From Symsagittifera roscoffensis (taxonomy: Eukaryota; Xenacoelomorpha; Acoela; Convolutidae), in contig NC_087065.1 in assembly GCF_963678635.1 (NCBI RefSeq), positions 5,291,209 to 5,355,208 of the forward strand: a stretch of DNA of 64,000 nt. Direction: 5' to 3'. This document shows, in pieces, positions 32,950-44,575 of this stretch. The notes beneath the pieces were generated by a model that was given only the letters and a program-made list of their open reading frames with translations, was not told where the DNA came from and did not search any database. Within the stretch, counting starts at the first letter, position 1; each line of letters starts with the position of its first letter. The position numbers and the translations under genes are program-made.

Positions 32950-35874
32950 TAAAAATAGTAGCCCTACCAATGCTCAGATGAACATCGGGAATGTATCCCC
33001 CATTTCTTCAAGACTTGACGTGGTACCGCTTAATTTCCAACAGAGCCTAGGTTTTCCCTATTATTCTCGTTCAGCTTCTGTTGTCTCTGATCTTTTTGTT
33101 TTTTTTTCTTTCTTCACATTAAAATGAGTTGAGGTCTTTTTGACCTCATATATTGGATTTAAAAAGTTTAAGGAACGGATCTGTCTTCTGCAGCCAACAT
33201 TAACAACGAGTGTTCAGCCAATAGTGACATACTGGGTGTTTTGTAGACCACAACTACCTGGCAGACCTTTTTCCTAGATGATCATGAATTGTATCGTTAA
33301 CCAGACACTCTGTCATGCTCTCTAGTGTCCGGATTTGTCTTTCGAAATTCCCGTTTGTTTTTCAGATTATACGCAGTAGGACTGGCCTGGACAGCGTGCG
33401 ACCCTCTCCTGAACTCCTAAGTGAAGTAACCTGCAGATACGTTTTAATTGTCTTAATTTAAAGTCTGGGTGCACCCATATCTCGAGATCTATTACATCAC
33501 CAAGTGATCAATTGTTTTCGACACCGAGGCTGCTACCCAAAAAACCGCCATTTTGGGTGGGATCTCTTTTAACTCTTTCATCACAAAAATCTGATAAAAA
33601 TGGAAAACCATCTGCTAATATTTTGGTTGTTAGTTTTCACAATTTCATTCGAAATTTATACGAAATCTCAGCGCTCAGCAGACTTCGGGAGAAAACGTAG
33701 TCCTCGTGACTTTGACTTGTGACAGGTAATACATGCAATTATCCACCTCGTGTTTTCATTCTTAAACCCCCCCCCCCCCATATTCGAAGTAGGATTCAGC
33801 TATACCTTTATTTAATCAATATTGGTCAGTGATCTGAAAAAAAATCTGTTTGCGGCAGAATTATTGAAACCAATTTGTGCATAAGTTTATTTTTCAAATA
33901 GTCTTTTACTGGCTATACTTCTCATTCAAACGTCTGGCTATAACGTCTGGATATCCAGCTGCTCTCTGATTGAATGACTCCTGATTTTTAAAAATAACTC
34001 TATTTTTGAGCCCTCAAGAAATTAGCTTCCAGTTTCTCTTTAAATACTTTCAATTTGACACTCAAAACTTCCTAACAATACCAATCTGCAGTACCAATGT
34101 GCTCAAGACTTTTCAGTTGTTCACAACTGATTCCAGATTTGTTCCTGCATTTTTGCTGCAGATTGGTAACAAAAGCGTCTAGTCGCTGCTATGATTTTGG
34201 TTTCAACGTCACCATCGCTAAGTTTGGTATCACAATTTTTAAGTACGTGGAGATCGGTCAACTTCGACCAACCGCGAGTGTTACAAGTGCCTAGCCTACA
34301 AGTAATTATACCTGAATGAATTTTAAATTTGTACCATCGATACCAACACACTCCAAATTCCCACCAGCCTGGCTATCTTCCTACTCTCATAAAGGAATCC
34401 CAGGTAAGATATTGTTGTCCAACCTCGATAATCTTTCACTTGAATTTCATTCTTTCCGAGACATGTCATCTCAACTTGCTCTCTATCCATCGTTTTCAAT
34501 GGTGACTCAGCTATCATCCGACTTTTTTTGTTTTTACAGTTTCTGACAATCCGCTTACCTCTCCTTGGTTGACTGGGATCTTCGAAAAATTGCTTGCACT
34601 TACAAAAAAGTCATTTTAATTGCCGTCATTACAGGTCTTCTTCAAGCATTTTTTCAAGAAAAGTCAAAAACTCTGAACACACTTGTACTTCACCCTCAGC
34701 TACCAGTTGAAAATCTTATTTTTGTTGCTTAACTACTACTTTACCAGGCTAGACTTTAGTAGAAAAGTGATTATGATGTCCTAGTTTTGCCCAACACTTT
34801 TAAAAAGGCGATTGTTCCGTTAACCGGTTGTCCTTGTTTTTTTTCGCAACTTGAAGTAATCAGGTATATGACGTCCGGCATTGCCAACCAACTGACTTAC
34901 TCATCAACATTACTATCCTCTCTATCACGAGCTTCATGATGGTAAGTAAAAGCGACCCATGTTAGTCTCTTTCCGACTCGTTTTTTTCTTCTGTCTCAGG
35001 GACATTTTTTTTACTTGATATTGTCTCCACGCCAAACATGATGAGACTTTCAACCCTTTGTGGTGTCTGTCTCTCGGCCGGCACTCAAGAGACTATGGAT
35101 GAAACTACATAAGTGAAATTATGGTCTATAGAGTAAGTTTTGAGCCACGAGAGTACACTGTTGAGCACCATGAGCTTTGATTTTCTCAGATATGAACGAT
35201 TCTTGATTATGAGCGATTCTTCGCGCCAAACTTGATTTTTGTATCTAATAAAGAGACACCAGCGTCTAAAACGTGCGTAGCTTCTTCAGTAGGCGTCCCC
35301 CGAAAACTTCAATTGAATTTTTGTTTTTAATTTAGAAAAAAAATTCCGCTTTTTCATTTCACGTAATTTCAATACCTATTCTCATGAGCTGTTGTATCGA
35401 ATATACATTGTGAATACTCAGCTTGAAGAATTTCCTAAAAACAACTGACAAAACCGTGATACTTTTTGAGTTAGAGTTCTTTGAGTTGGGAACTACTTTC
35501 AAGACAAACCACTTCGACGGCATCAGAATCTGACCTTGAGTCGTGTTTATTGAACGGCCTACAGCCTACCTAGGTATTTGACGAAGTCAAAGTTGGAGAG
35601 CTTGCACTTAACTCAAGCGCTCTTCGTGCTTGAAAAAATCTCGACTGAACGTTCTACATGGCCATCTAGAGCTAAAGTGACAATAACCGCATCATTCAGC
35701 TAGAACAAAACCAAAAATCACTAGTTGCCCAAACAATATCTGCCTGAAAATGTTTTTTTCTGAAAATATCTGCCTGAAATTATCTGTCTGAAAGTTAGCA
35801 AAATAGCTCACTCAAAATTGCACCTTCATCCCGGTTTTAGGGCATTTGTGTTTATCACAGAATTGTATAGTTTT
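32950..35874. other. Pyrimidine-rich stretch without a recognised gene
   Basis: Composition differs from the flanks: more C, with many TTC/CTC tracts on the plus strand. It contains splice-like signals (CCCAG|GTAAGA at 34404, TTTTTACAG at 34531-34539) that would join two short open segments, and an AATAAA near 35249. No protein family was recognised, so no gene is claimed. Confidence 0.4.
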
Positions 35875-36396
35875 TGTTCCGACGATCGAAACGAAAGTAA
35901 CAGAATATTTGTGCTCGGGTGGGTTTTTTTTTCTTCAGACAAATTTCGACTCTTTAACTAGCCACTTTTGACGGAATTTTTTATATCATTCAAAAAGTAT
36001 TGTTTTTATGAGCTCAAATATTAAAAGATATTTCACCTGTGATTATTTTTCGTAAAGTTATGGTGGTTTAAATATTGCTATTTTGGCCAATTTGCGAAAA
36101 TTAACACGCGATATATTTGCGCTATAACGCGTGAGCGGACACTTAATCAGTCCTAGAAAGCGTTCCAAATTGGTTCAAGGAAGCTTAATTGCTGTAATTG
36201 ATTTGTTAATAGGAGCGAACTCTATCACTTCGTACTTTAAATGGCATGTGGGGGGATGATTTTCGCAGTAAGCCTCAAACTGAAAAAAAAAGTTTTATTT
36301 TCTTACATTTAAATTTTTCGTGTTATTGCTGCTCCATAGACCTTCAAAGGCAGTCGGAACAATCAGAAATTTGCCCTGATACAAGCAGCCTTGTTG
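35875..36396 (-). repeat. Family-A repeat, copy A9 (inverted)
   Basis: The only clearly minus-oriented family-A copy. It runs from TTCCGACGATCGAAACG, through GAATATTTGTGCTCGGGTGG and GAAAATTAACACGCGATATA, to GCCCTGATACAAGCAGCCTT. Confidence 0.75.
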
Positions 36397-37620
36397 CAAA
36401 TTGTTGGCAAATGATCGGTGACATTGAGCCATTTAGTCGGTCAAAAATCACAAGGCTACAATAATCAAAACGCATTTAACTTGAAATTTAAATTTTTTCT
36501 CAAACTGGTTTGATTTTAGCGGGAAAACAATGAAGACAAATTTCAGCAGAATTACAGTGGTTCTCTTTAATTAGCGAAGTGCGGGCCCGAAATTTCATCC
36601 CAAAAATAGATCAACTTGAACTTTTTAGTCAACTAAAAATTACGCCAGAACTACTTAATCGATTATTGACTTAAGCAAATCAAAATGAGCCTCTTACGTA
36701 GCTCAGCAAACTTAAAGAAGGATTTACTCTCCCAGAAAATGCCCTACATGCTTAAAAATTATTTAAAAATGAAAAATTGGTGTTTTATATAATAAAAACG
36801 CCTTTCTTGTCATGTTGCAAAGTTGTGGAGATGTGCAAACCCGTGTTCAAGTTGTTTGGGCTACGTATGAGACTCACTTTGATTCCCTCATTTCAGTGAT
36901 CGGCTGGGTAGTTTTGGCGTAATTTTTAGTTGACTAAAAAGACCAAATCGACCTATTTTTGGGGTGAAATTTTGAACCCGAATTTCGCAAAACAATGAGC
37001 ACCACCTTAATATTTCGGCTGAATTTTTAAGCAAGTTTTTTCTTCATCGATTTTTAACCTAAAATCACTCAACTTTGAGAAAACGCATTTTAAACTTCAC
37101 GTTCAATGCGTTTCGTCCGGAAAACCTAAATCAACAATGTAACTTCTTAGATTATCGGACATGGTTTTTACGAGTGGAAACCAATAGTAAGATAAAAGTC
37201 GACGTCACAATGAGCAGCAGTTGTAGGTTTAACTTCGCTCAGTTTTGTTGAACGAAAAAGATTTTGCCAACAATGTAGCATTAATATACATTTTCAATCA
37301 ACTCAAATCTGGTTTTTAGTGGCATAACTGTACGGGGATTAATGGGGCATTACTTGGGGATTAAGATAAGAAGTGACCCAGATGCCGTTATGGTGCGTTT
37401 AAAAGCGCCATCCACGAACAGCAAAATTTAAACTATTAAGAGAGGGGATCACATATTGATGTTTCTTTCATGCTTATTTCAATTAATCTTTTTAAAGTAG
37501 AAGATTACGACTCTGGCTTTTTCGAAACCAAATCTAGCTTTTTTCATAAAAACAGTAGTTTTCTTTCCATGGTCATTTTCAGGTACACTGCTTCCATCAC
37601 CAAAGTTTGTTTGGAGTGAC
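36397..37620. other. No gene seen
   Basis: AT-rich DNA, nothing recognisable. Confidence 0.5.
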
Positions 37621-37736
37621 TTAATTCGGCCGATGTTTTCATAAGCACACTGACTGAATAATTCAATGCTCTGATAATTATCCGAGCATTGCACTATTCA
37701 GTGATTATGCTTGTTAAAACATCGGCCGAATGTTAA
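37621..37736. repeat. 116-bp foldback palindrome
   Basis: Left arm begins TTAATTCGGCCGATGTTTTC; right arm ends GTTAAAACATCGGCCGAATG then TTAA. The inner parts CAATGCTCTGATAATTATC and GAGCATTGCACTATTCAGTG also pair, so nearly the whole unit can form one hairpin. Probably a small MITE. Confidence 0.8.
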
Positions 37737-37861
37737 CTGTCTCCTCTGACTCAGCTATATTCTGACTCTTCCAATAGCGTGCCGAAAGAGAGAGGGCGAC
37801 TGCTCCCCCCCCCCCCCCCCCCCCTCAATTCTGGCTGCCAATGTTTTCCATCCAAAGAAAA

Positions 37862-37940
37862 AAAGAAAAAAAGGTCGACAAAATTTTCAAAGTTTTTCGA
37901 AAAAAACCGCCCCCCAGAAAAATTTTCCGCTCATGCTACT
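37862..37940. repeat. Family-D element fragment D5
   Basis: AAAAAGGTCGACAAAATTTT, CCGCCCCCCAG and TTTTCCGCTCATGC match the right end of D3. It is preceded by a run of about 20 C at 37805-37825. Confidence 0.5.
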
Positions 37941-38068
37941 GGAGTCATCTATAATCTATATAATCTATACCACTAATCTTACATATCAGTAACACTAAAT
38001 CATTAACAGATCCTTGCTTCTCATTTTGAGAGCTTGGTTGGGTTTTTCTAAAATCAAGCAGAACTTGG

Positions 38069-38389
38069 TTGGGTTTTTCCCCAGTATTGGCTGCACAAAC
38101 ATTTTTTCTAGAATTAATAAAGTCTACTCGAGATAGAATCAAATTAGAAATTGTGTCCAGCAATGTACCTATTGGCACAACAGATCCAGAAAAGATCCGG
38201 TATCATACAAATCTTTCAAAACTGTCTGAGCACCAATTACGCCACATCTGTTGGGTGCCGCCACATCTGTTTCTGCTTCTAGACGGATTATCGCCTCCTG
38301 TTCGAAATTGCATGATGAGCTATTTTGCGAAACGTCAGTTCATCATAAACTACAAGGATTTGACCAGCCAGATCTTCGTCATAAAATAG
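38069..38389 (+). pseudogene. Possible Harbinger/ISL2EU-type transposase N-terminal fragment
   Basis: A 106-codon open stretch with EKIRYHTNLSKLSEHQLRHI, LLLDGLSP and a C-terminal helix-rich part ending NYKDLTSQIFVIK. It resembles the 'FYTGLP...' plus HTH (L.LvrLRl...DLA.RF.vS) region ahead of DDE_Tnp_4 domains. The catalytic DDE part is not found downstream. If correct it is a truncated copy on the plus strand; the similarity is from memory and moderate. Confidence 0.35.
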
Positions 38390-38797
38390 CAACTTCTTGG
38401 TAAAAAAAAGTTATTGCCATCCACGGCGAGTAATCTTCTGTAGGGGCTGATGAATGACTGATTATTAAGGACCAAATTAGGCTTAGAAACTAAGCCGTTT
38501 TGGTAAGGGGGGGGGGGTTGGAGGACGTTAACTTGAATTTGAGTTCGACTTTTCAGCCAATTAGTATTGAGCATTCTACACGCTGCACTTAGCAAATATA
38601 TTGTTAATTTATCGCGAGGGTGGAAAAACTTAACTTGGTCTATTCGGGGAGAAGGATGTTAACTTGATTGATCAATAGTTTTGTATGACTACAAAACTGC
38701 ATGCATCTGCGGAACACATGATTGGGTTGTCTTAAAAGTTTGCATGTGTGCGTTGATTTGCCTCCACGAACACGAACGTATTTCAGGTTACGAAGCA

Positions 38798-38995
38798 GTA
38801 TCTAGACAACCGCGTATTCATACTCGTCAGTAAGCAGACAAATACTGTATTAACCAATCAGAATCGAGACAAGGAAGAAATAAATAAATCATAATTATTT
38901 ATTTCGTAAAATTGCTTCCTAATCTCGATTCTTCTTGGTTAATACAGTACTTTGTCTGCTTACTGACGAGTATGAATACGCGGTTGTCTAAATAC
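38798..38995. repeat. Foldback MITE, family E, copy E2 (198 bp)
   Basis: Near-perfect ~72 bp inverted arms (38798-38869 and 38923-38995) starting GTATCTAGACAACCGCG and ending in CGCGGTTGTCTAAATAC, around a ~53 bp AT-rich spacer. Cleaner than E1, so probably younger. Confidence 0.9.
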
Positions 38996-39175
38996 AGACC
39001 GCACTCCGCATTTCCATATCATTCAATCATGAATTAGAAGCATGCATTTTTAGGCTCCGCATCTACTCGCACTGGAGTTCCATGGATGATAATCGATTAT
39101 ATTGTCATTTTATAGTCAGTATCAATAAAATTACAAAAATAATCGATTAAAATCCATCAAAATCCCCCGTTTTCC

Positions 39176-39415
39176 GTTTTCCCAAACACACCCCCCCCCC
39201 CCCACCACACACACACACACACTCATTACCAACCCCACCTCCCTGCCAGTTTACCACAACCGCCATTCGCCCCCCTTAATGCGGTTAATTATTGGTAGAC
39301 TTTGGTGGAGGGGGTTTATGATTTACACCCCCCCTCCAGTTCACCCCCACCCCCACAGTTTACCCCTCCTCAATTTACCCCCCCCCCCATCTTAGTTTAA
39401 TCCCCCCCCCCCGAG
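39176..39415. repeat. C-rich TTTACCCC repeat element, copy 2
   Basis: Homologous to 6659-6960 through CAGTTTACCACAACCGCCAT, GGTAGACTTTGGTGGAGGGG and CAGTTTACCCCTCCTCAATT. It includes a (CA)n microsatellite at about 39207-39222. Confidence 0.7.
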
Positions 39416-39419
39416 TATT

Positions 39420-39825
39420 GCCAGTTTGGTCATGTTCTGGACTAAGTTATGCGCGCTTTTTAGATTTTGTTCATAATGCTGAAAGCGTAACGCGAACTAT
39501 TTATGCGTGATTTAAAAATATTATCCCACACAACAGAATTCTTCCAAATTGAAATGAGGCTAGCTAACTAAACTAATCGGTTGTTTTAATATCGTAACTT
39601 GAGTTTTCTCACTTGGTATTTGAAACTGTCCAAAGTTGATAGTTTTTCATTATATTCTTTTGCCAAAACCTATAGTTTGGACTTAAATTTTTTAAATTTT
39701 GATTTCAGGCAGTCGATATTTTCAAGGCGTTGAAAAAAATGGTTTGTTAAAAACAATTATTTCAATCACGGAAAGCTGACCGAATGAAATTACCCCAAGC
39801 CAAAAACTTTCGTCAACAGTTATAC
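39420..39825. repeat. Family-B repeat, copy B3, internally inverted
   Basis: 39420-39680 matches the left two thirds of B2 in reverse orientation (GACTAAGTTATGCGCGC, GAGGCTAGCTAACTAAAC). 39700-39820 matches the right third in forward orientation (GGCAGTCGATATTTTCAA, CCCCAAGCC). The copy has therefore been rearranged by an inversion. Confidence 0.65.
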
Positions 39826-40574
39826 AGGAACTGGTTCATGTAACACCCACATAGGATCCACGATAGCTATAGAGCTAGCGTACGCAAAATAGACTAGATA
39901 ATTTGGGATTTCAACAGATAGAGCCTAAATCGACAACCACGAAGCCAAAAAACTATCAGAAGAAAACGAATATCTATTTTTTTTACACACGCTGATTTGA
40001 GTTCTGAATATAGCATGAGCAGTAACTAATACCCCAGAGTTAAATTTGAATTTTAATGAAATTGAGCATGTCAGCAGCATAGCAGCATCATAAGTGATTC
40101 AATTGATTTTGTTAAACTTGTTGATATCTCGAAAAAAATCAAATCCGATTTGATAAAACTTCTTAATCGCAAGGACAAATAACTGATTTAAACTGGGCAA
40201 ACGGTTGTATCAAACAATTCTACTTCATTGCTATATAAAATTCAAGTCAACGAGAAACAGCTACATTTCTTCGTGAGGCAATTTATTCAGCGCTCGATAG
40301 TTTGATAAACATTCCGTACTCAATTCAACATTAACATTAGCAGATGCTGTTTTTACAGTTTTAATCTAATTGTCCAAGATTTTGGCAAAATGCTATCTAG
40401 CGAAATATTGCTTTTTGAAAAGCTGCCAAATGTCGTCTGCGAGCAATAGTCGAACACTCGAACACTCGAACTTATCGAACACTCTGGCAATCAGCTCGTG
40501 AAATTTGTGTATTATTATGAAGCCAACAAAAGATACAGCAAAAACAAAGTCATTGATTGGCAATTTTGTCAAGC

Positions 40575-40685
40575 AATCTTTTTGAGACTTCAGTTTCAGA
40601 CCACTTTAGTGTCCTTTTCGAATCATATAGTTAGAAAAACCTGATTAATTTATCATCAGTTATTAAATTGAGGAAATAGAATAAA
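40575..40685 (+). repeat. 110-bp direct duplication within the LINE remnant, copy 1
   Basis: AATCTTTTTGAGACTTCAG through ATCATCAGTTATTAAATT, repeated at 41415-41512 with few changes. It spans the endonuclease SDH box. Confidence 0.85.
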
Positions 40686-42240
40686 CCCTTGGATGTGAAG
40701 TTTGTCAATTTACTGAAAGATTTGCCAATATCAGATCCAGAAAGCTCTGAAGAAACTTTGGGCAGCGCGAACTATGCGTATACTTTTTTCAATTTTTGAA
40801 AATTTTTATGAAAAACATGAACAGTTTTCTACCTGAGAAAACAAAATTAAAAAAAAAACAGATAGGTTGGGTCAAAAGCGAAAAAACCAAGGCAGCAATT
40901 AAAAAAAACAACAAAAAAAGACAGACTGAAACGCGTGAAAGACATCTTAAGCCAAGAATTCTAGTGAAATCTCTTATAACGAAAGCTAAAACAGAAGACT
41001 GTCAAAAACAATACAGTTCTTCTAAATTATTATTGATTAGATTTTTCCACCAAACTGCGCTTCCAATTAGTTAATGAGTTGAGAAGGAAACATAAAACAA
41101 ATGCAAATTTGTAGGGCCAAAAAATTATAATAAAAAACTTGGAAATTTCTAGAAGAGTATGAGCGAAAAAATGGCAATAAAATTTAGAACGGCACCAAAG
41201 AAAACTGAAACAAAAACCAATTGCGGTCGAAGCTTTGAGCCCAATTTCTGGACAAGAACTGGGAAAATTTTTGAAATCAATGATAATAAAGTAGACTCTA
41301 GATTGTTTTGAAAAAAAATTGTGAAACAAATGAACAGTTCAATTACTCCGTTACTTTCCAAACTAACAGAAAAAAAAATTTTGGTGACAAGAATTTTTTA
41401 TGGATGTGAAGTTGAGTTAAATCTTTTTGAGACTTCAGTTTCAGACCACTATAGTGTCCTTTTCGAATCATATAGTTAGAAAAACCTGATTATTTATCAT
41501 CAGTTATTAAATTAAAAATGATCAAAAAGCATTAATTAAAGACTGCCAAAACACTATCGTGACATAAAGAAGGAAGACTAAAATAAATGCGTCGAACTTC
41601 AGGGCAATCTCATTGTTGTCAGTCATTGGAAAAATTACAGAAGGATATTATTAAATTCTTGGCCTCAATGAAAGTTTTGCCTCCACTGAAATGGCTTTTG
41701 TAGTAGACGTGGTACTTTTGGTTCCATACTATCGCTAACTAAAAAAATTAGAACGATTTGGGGCAATGAGCGTGAAAAAACTCAAAATTTTTTTTAAAGT
41801 TTGAAACAAAAAGTTTGATACAGTGAGACATGATGAAATTCTGTTAAAGTATAACAGCTACGGCTTCAGAAGACCCATAAGTGTAATCAAAAAATTTCAT
41901 TTGCCGAACAGAAAGCAAATTGTTTCATAAGCAGAAACAAATTAAATGCGCAATTTTTGAGGTTCTGTGACCTTCGTGGCTTAAAATTGAGCCTTCTTTT
42001 GTTCATCATTTCAATATCCTCTCAAAGTTGGTTTTTTTACGGAGATGAAGCTGTTATTAGGACAGAGAGGAACGCAAATTCAAATGACCTCAGAAAATAT
42101 CAAAATGCTTCGAACGAACTAACTAACTATCAGCATGACATAATCAAAAGACAATTACTGTAAACACCAATAAAAACAACTAATATTTTTGCGGAGAAAA
42201 AAATACAAAAACACGCACACTATTCAATATGATAGTGTAA
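40581..42240 (+). pseudogene. Decayed APE-type LINE retrotransposon (endonuclease end and reverse transcriptase)
   Basis: Several collinear pieces of a LINE ORF2. The endonuclease C-terminal box SVSDHFSVLF lies at 40590-40630. A linker (40796-41074) has IGWVKSEKTKAAIKKNNK and a Lys-rich helix as found before the RT. RT block SNFRAISLLSVIGKI is at 41592-41650. KFDTVRHDEILLKYNSYGF, then NRKQIVS, is at 41811-41927. The palm box WFFYGDEAVI is at 41957-42163, where the usual YADD has become YGDE and the second catalytic Asp is lost. Stops and frame changes separate the pieces, so it cannot be active. The spacing and the SDH box point to the Jockey/CR1/L2-like group rather than LTR elements; the exact clade is not resolvable by eye. 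Confidence 0.75.
41415..41512 (+). repeat. 110-bp direct duplication within the LINE remnant, copy 2
   Basis: Second copy, 840 bp downstream and placed just before the first RT block. One of the two LINE pieces is therefore a second insertion or an internal rearrangement. Confidence 0.85.
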
Positions 42241-42625
42241 AACAAAATGATATTCTTTTTTTCTGGTCTTTAGGTGTTCGTATACATTAAAAAACTGATT
42301 TTCAAATGCTCATCGAGGAATTAATTAAAATGATAAATAAATTTTGCAGAAATATTTTTCGAAATTAGGAATTGCCTGAAGGTGGAACAGCTAAAACGTG
42401 ATTTTGAAGAAAAAAAAACCGAAAACCAATTTTATAAAAAAAGCTGCAAAACAATGCTTATCAAATTTGCTGCAATCGGAACAAAAAAAAAACAAAACGA
42501 GTTGCTTCGAATGTAAGATAGACCATTTAATCTTTTTTTAAAAATAAACATCCAGAAGTAAACCAAACAAACATTACGAGGCTTAAGTTAGTTTTTTTTG
42601 CATGACAAATTTTCAAGCTTATGAT

Positions 42626-42733
42626 TACACGGACTCCGCGCACAAGCTTTTTTCCATCAATTCTTGGTCGCGTATTTTTGAACAAATTTTTTTGGCGTTG
42701 TTTTTAATGAGGCTTGCGCACCGAATCCGTGTA
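42626..42733. repeat. Imperfect inverted repeat (22-bp arms)
   Basis: TACACGGACTCCGCGCACAA at the left and TTGCGCACCGAATCCGTGTA at the right, about 64 bp apart. Could be a small MITE or remnant element. Confidence 0.6.
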
Positions 42734-43849
42734 CGTTAAAACTGTTGCTTGCAAAATTTTTTTTTAATGAACACAAGGAAGCGTACCCGCAATACAATAC
42801 ACAAATAAAGGATATTTAAATTCAATAAAAAAAACTGTAGGTTTTTTTGCAATAAATTTAACCCTAGACATTTGTTGCAATTAATTTCCAAAATTTAGAT
42901 AGACTCCATAATTTGAGCAGTGTTGGCCCGGAAAGTGAAATACCTATAGCAGTTTTTCAGACACATAAGGTTTTAAGTATCTTTAGGAAAATGAAATCAC
43001 AACTGAAAAGCTGCACAACTAAGCTCGGCATCAAATGCAATTGATGATGTCTCTACGAGTCATTTTTGGGATACCGCGAAATCTTAGAAAACAGCACATG
43101 AGCCCATGACTTTATTTCGCGGTTTCCCACATTGTCTTTTTGTTTCCGAGATTAATAGAGCCAATCAATCAAATTGATATTTGTGAGTTTCTCGAGTTGA
43201 TCATAATTGATTCTTTAATATTAGTGTAAGAAAATAACCATCAAAATTGAGCTTTTTTTTTCGGTCACACACACAACTTTTTGTTTAAGAATTTTTGGCA
43301 AAAAATCTTTTTTAATTGAAAAAATTTGGGCGCTTCTTGATACTCGTAAAGAATCTTCAGTGTGAAGAGCTTAAAAAAATTTCAGGCGACTTCGATTGTT
43401 TTATTTTAAATTTGACAGTTGATTGAAAAATGCTGCTATCATTATTTGTTACTTTGAACTTCGGTATCAGATGGGTGGATGGAAAACGTCCTTTAACTAA
43501 AAATCAATTTTTCATAATTTGAAGAATTTTTCGAAGCAAATAACTGCACCACAGATACGACATAAAAACATGATGGCAAACTAGAAGGGTCTATGATAAA
43601 ATAAGACAAAAGGCAAACTAGATGGAACTAAGATGAAAGTCGAAAAAAATTGCAAAAACGAGTCAAAGAAGCCTAGATCCACTTAAGTCTGAAATAAATT
43701 CCTCGGTTTGTCTCCTCTCTGAGAACATGCCAATTGAGATCATTGAGTTTCGAACTTTCATCAGAAGAAAAACTGAAACGCAGTACCAGTAAATACTTGA
43801 GCCCACATGCATTAAAACAGAAGCTTTCCGAAAAAAACTTAATCACTAA
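42734..43849. other. No gene seen
   Basis: AT-rich DNA without recognisable features. Confidence 0.5.
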
Positions 43850-44135
43850 CCAGTGGCGTACACAGAAATTTTTCTAGGGAGGCGGTTTTTCGAAAAGTTT
43901 TGAAAATTTTGCGGACCCTTTTTTAGGTCGACCAACTTGATTTTCGGAGCTCTCCGACAATACTCTAAGGAACCTATTTTGTCATACATTTTCTGCGCTG
44001 CAGGAAAAATTTAAAAAAAAACTCGCCAAAAAAACAGCGTTTTTGGGCACTTTTTGAAATATTTTGACAAAAAAATGGATTTTTCCGGTGCGCGCTTCGC
44101 CCTCAGTTTATGTTATATTGGCGACAAAGGCGCCT
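43850..44135 (+). repeat. Family-D element, copy D4 (one end)
   Basis: Starts CCAGTGGCGTACACAGAAAT then TTTTCTAGGG, with the interior pieces GGTCGACCAACTTGATTTTC and GGGCACTTTTTG and the GGTGCGCGCTTCGCCCTC segment matching other members. The right inverted end is missing. Confidence 0.6.
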
Positions 44136-44575
44136 ACAGAAAAAGTTTAAGGTTTTTGATTTTTGCGCTCAATCAAAAACTTGACATTGCAAGCAAGCGC
44201 GCAGAAAACGAGACGGAAGCCACCAAGACGTTAAAAGCTATCTGACAAAAATCGAAATCACCACACCTATATACGTATGTCTTCAATTGTGTTCAATGTG
44301 CGGAAAAGGTTATGCCCAGTGTTAAAAGAGGTAAACCAAAATTTATCAAACATTACTCAGCGGACAAATTATGGATAGACGTCCATCGAGCCAAAAATTT
44401 ACTGGAAAGTTTTGTGTTATGAAAAAAAGTCTACAATTGCATCTTAAATAATTCCGCTATTTTAACGATCGATTTTGAGGTGAATAAAGCAACAAAATAG
44501 CAAAGTGAAATCTTTAGTGCACAAGATTTTTTATAGCAAAGAAAATATTATAAAATAAAAACATCCTAGAGGCTC

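Noticed and set aside
40796-41074. Lysine-rich independent small protein
   Set aside because: Position and content (IGWVKSEKTKAAIKK and following) fit the linker between endonuclease and RT of the LINE remnant.
41957-42163. Small secreted protein with a hydrophobic N-terminus
   Set aside because: It lacks an in-frame ATG, and WFFYGDEAVI plus the following Asn/Leu-rich helix fits the LINE reverse-transcriptase palm next to other RT blocks.
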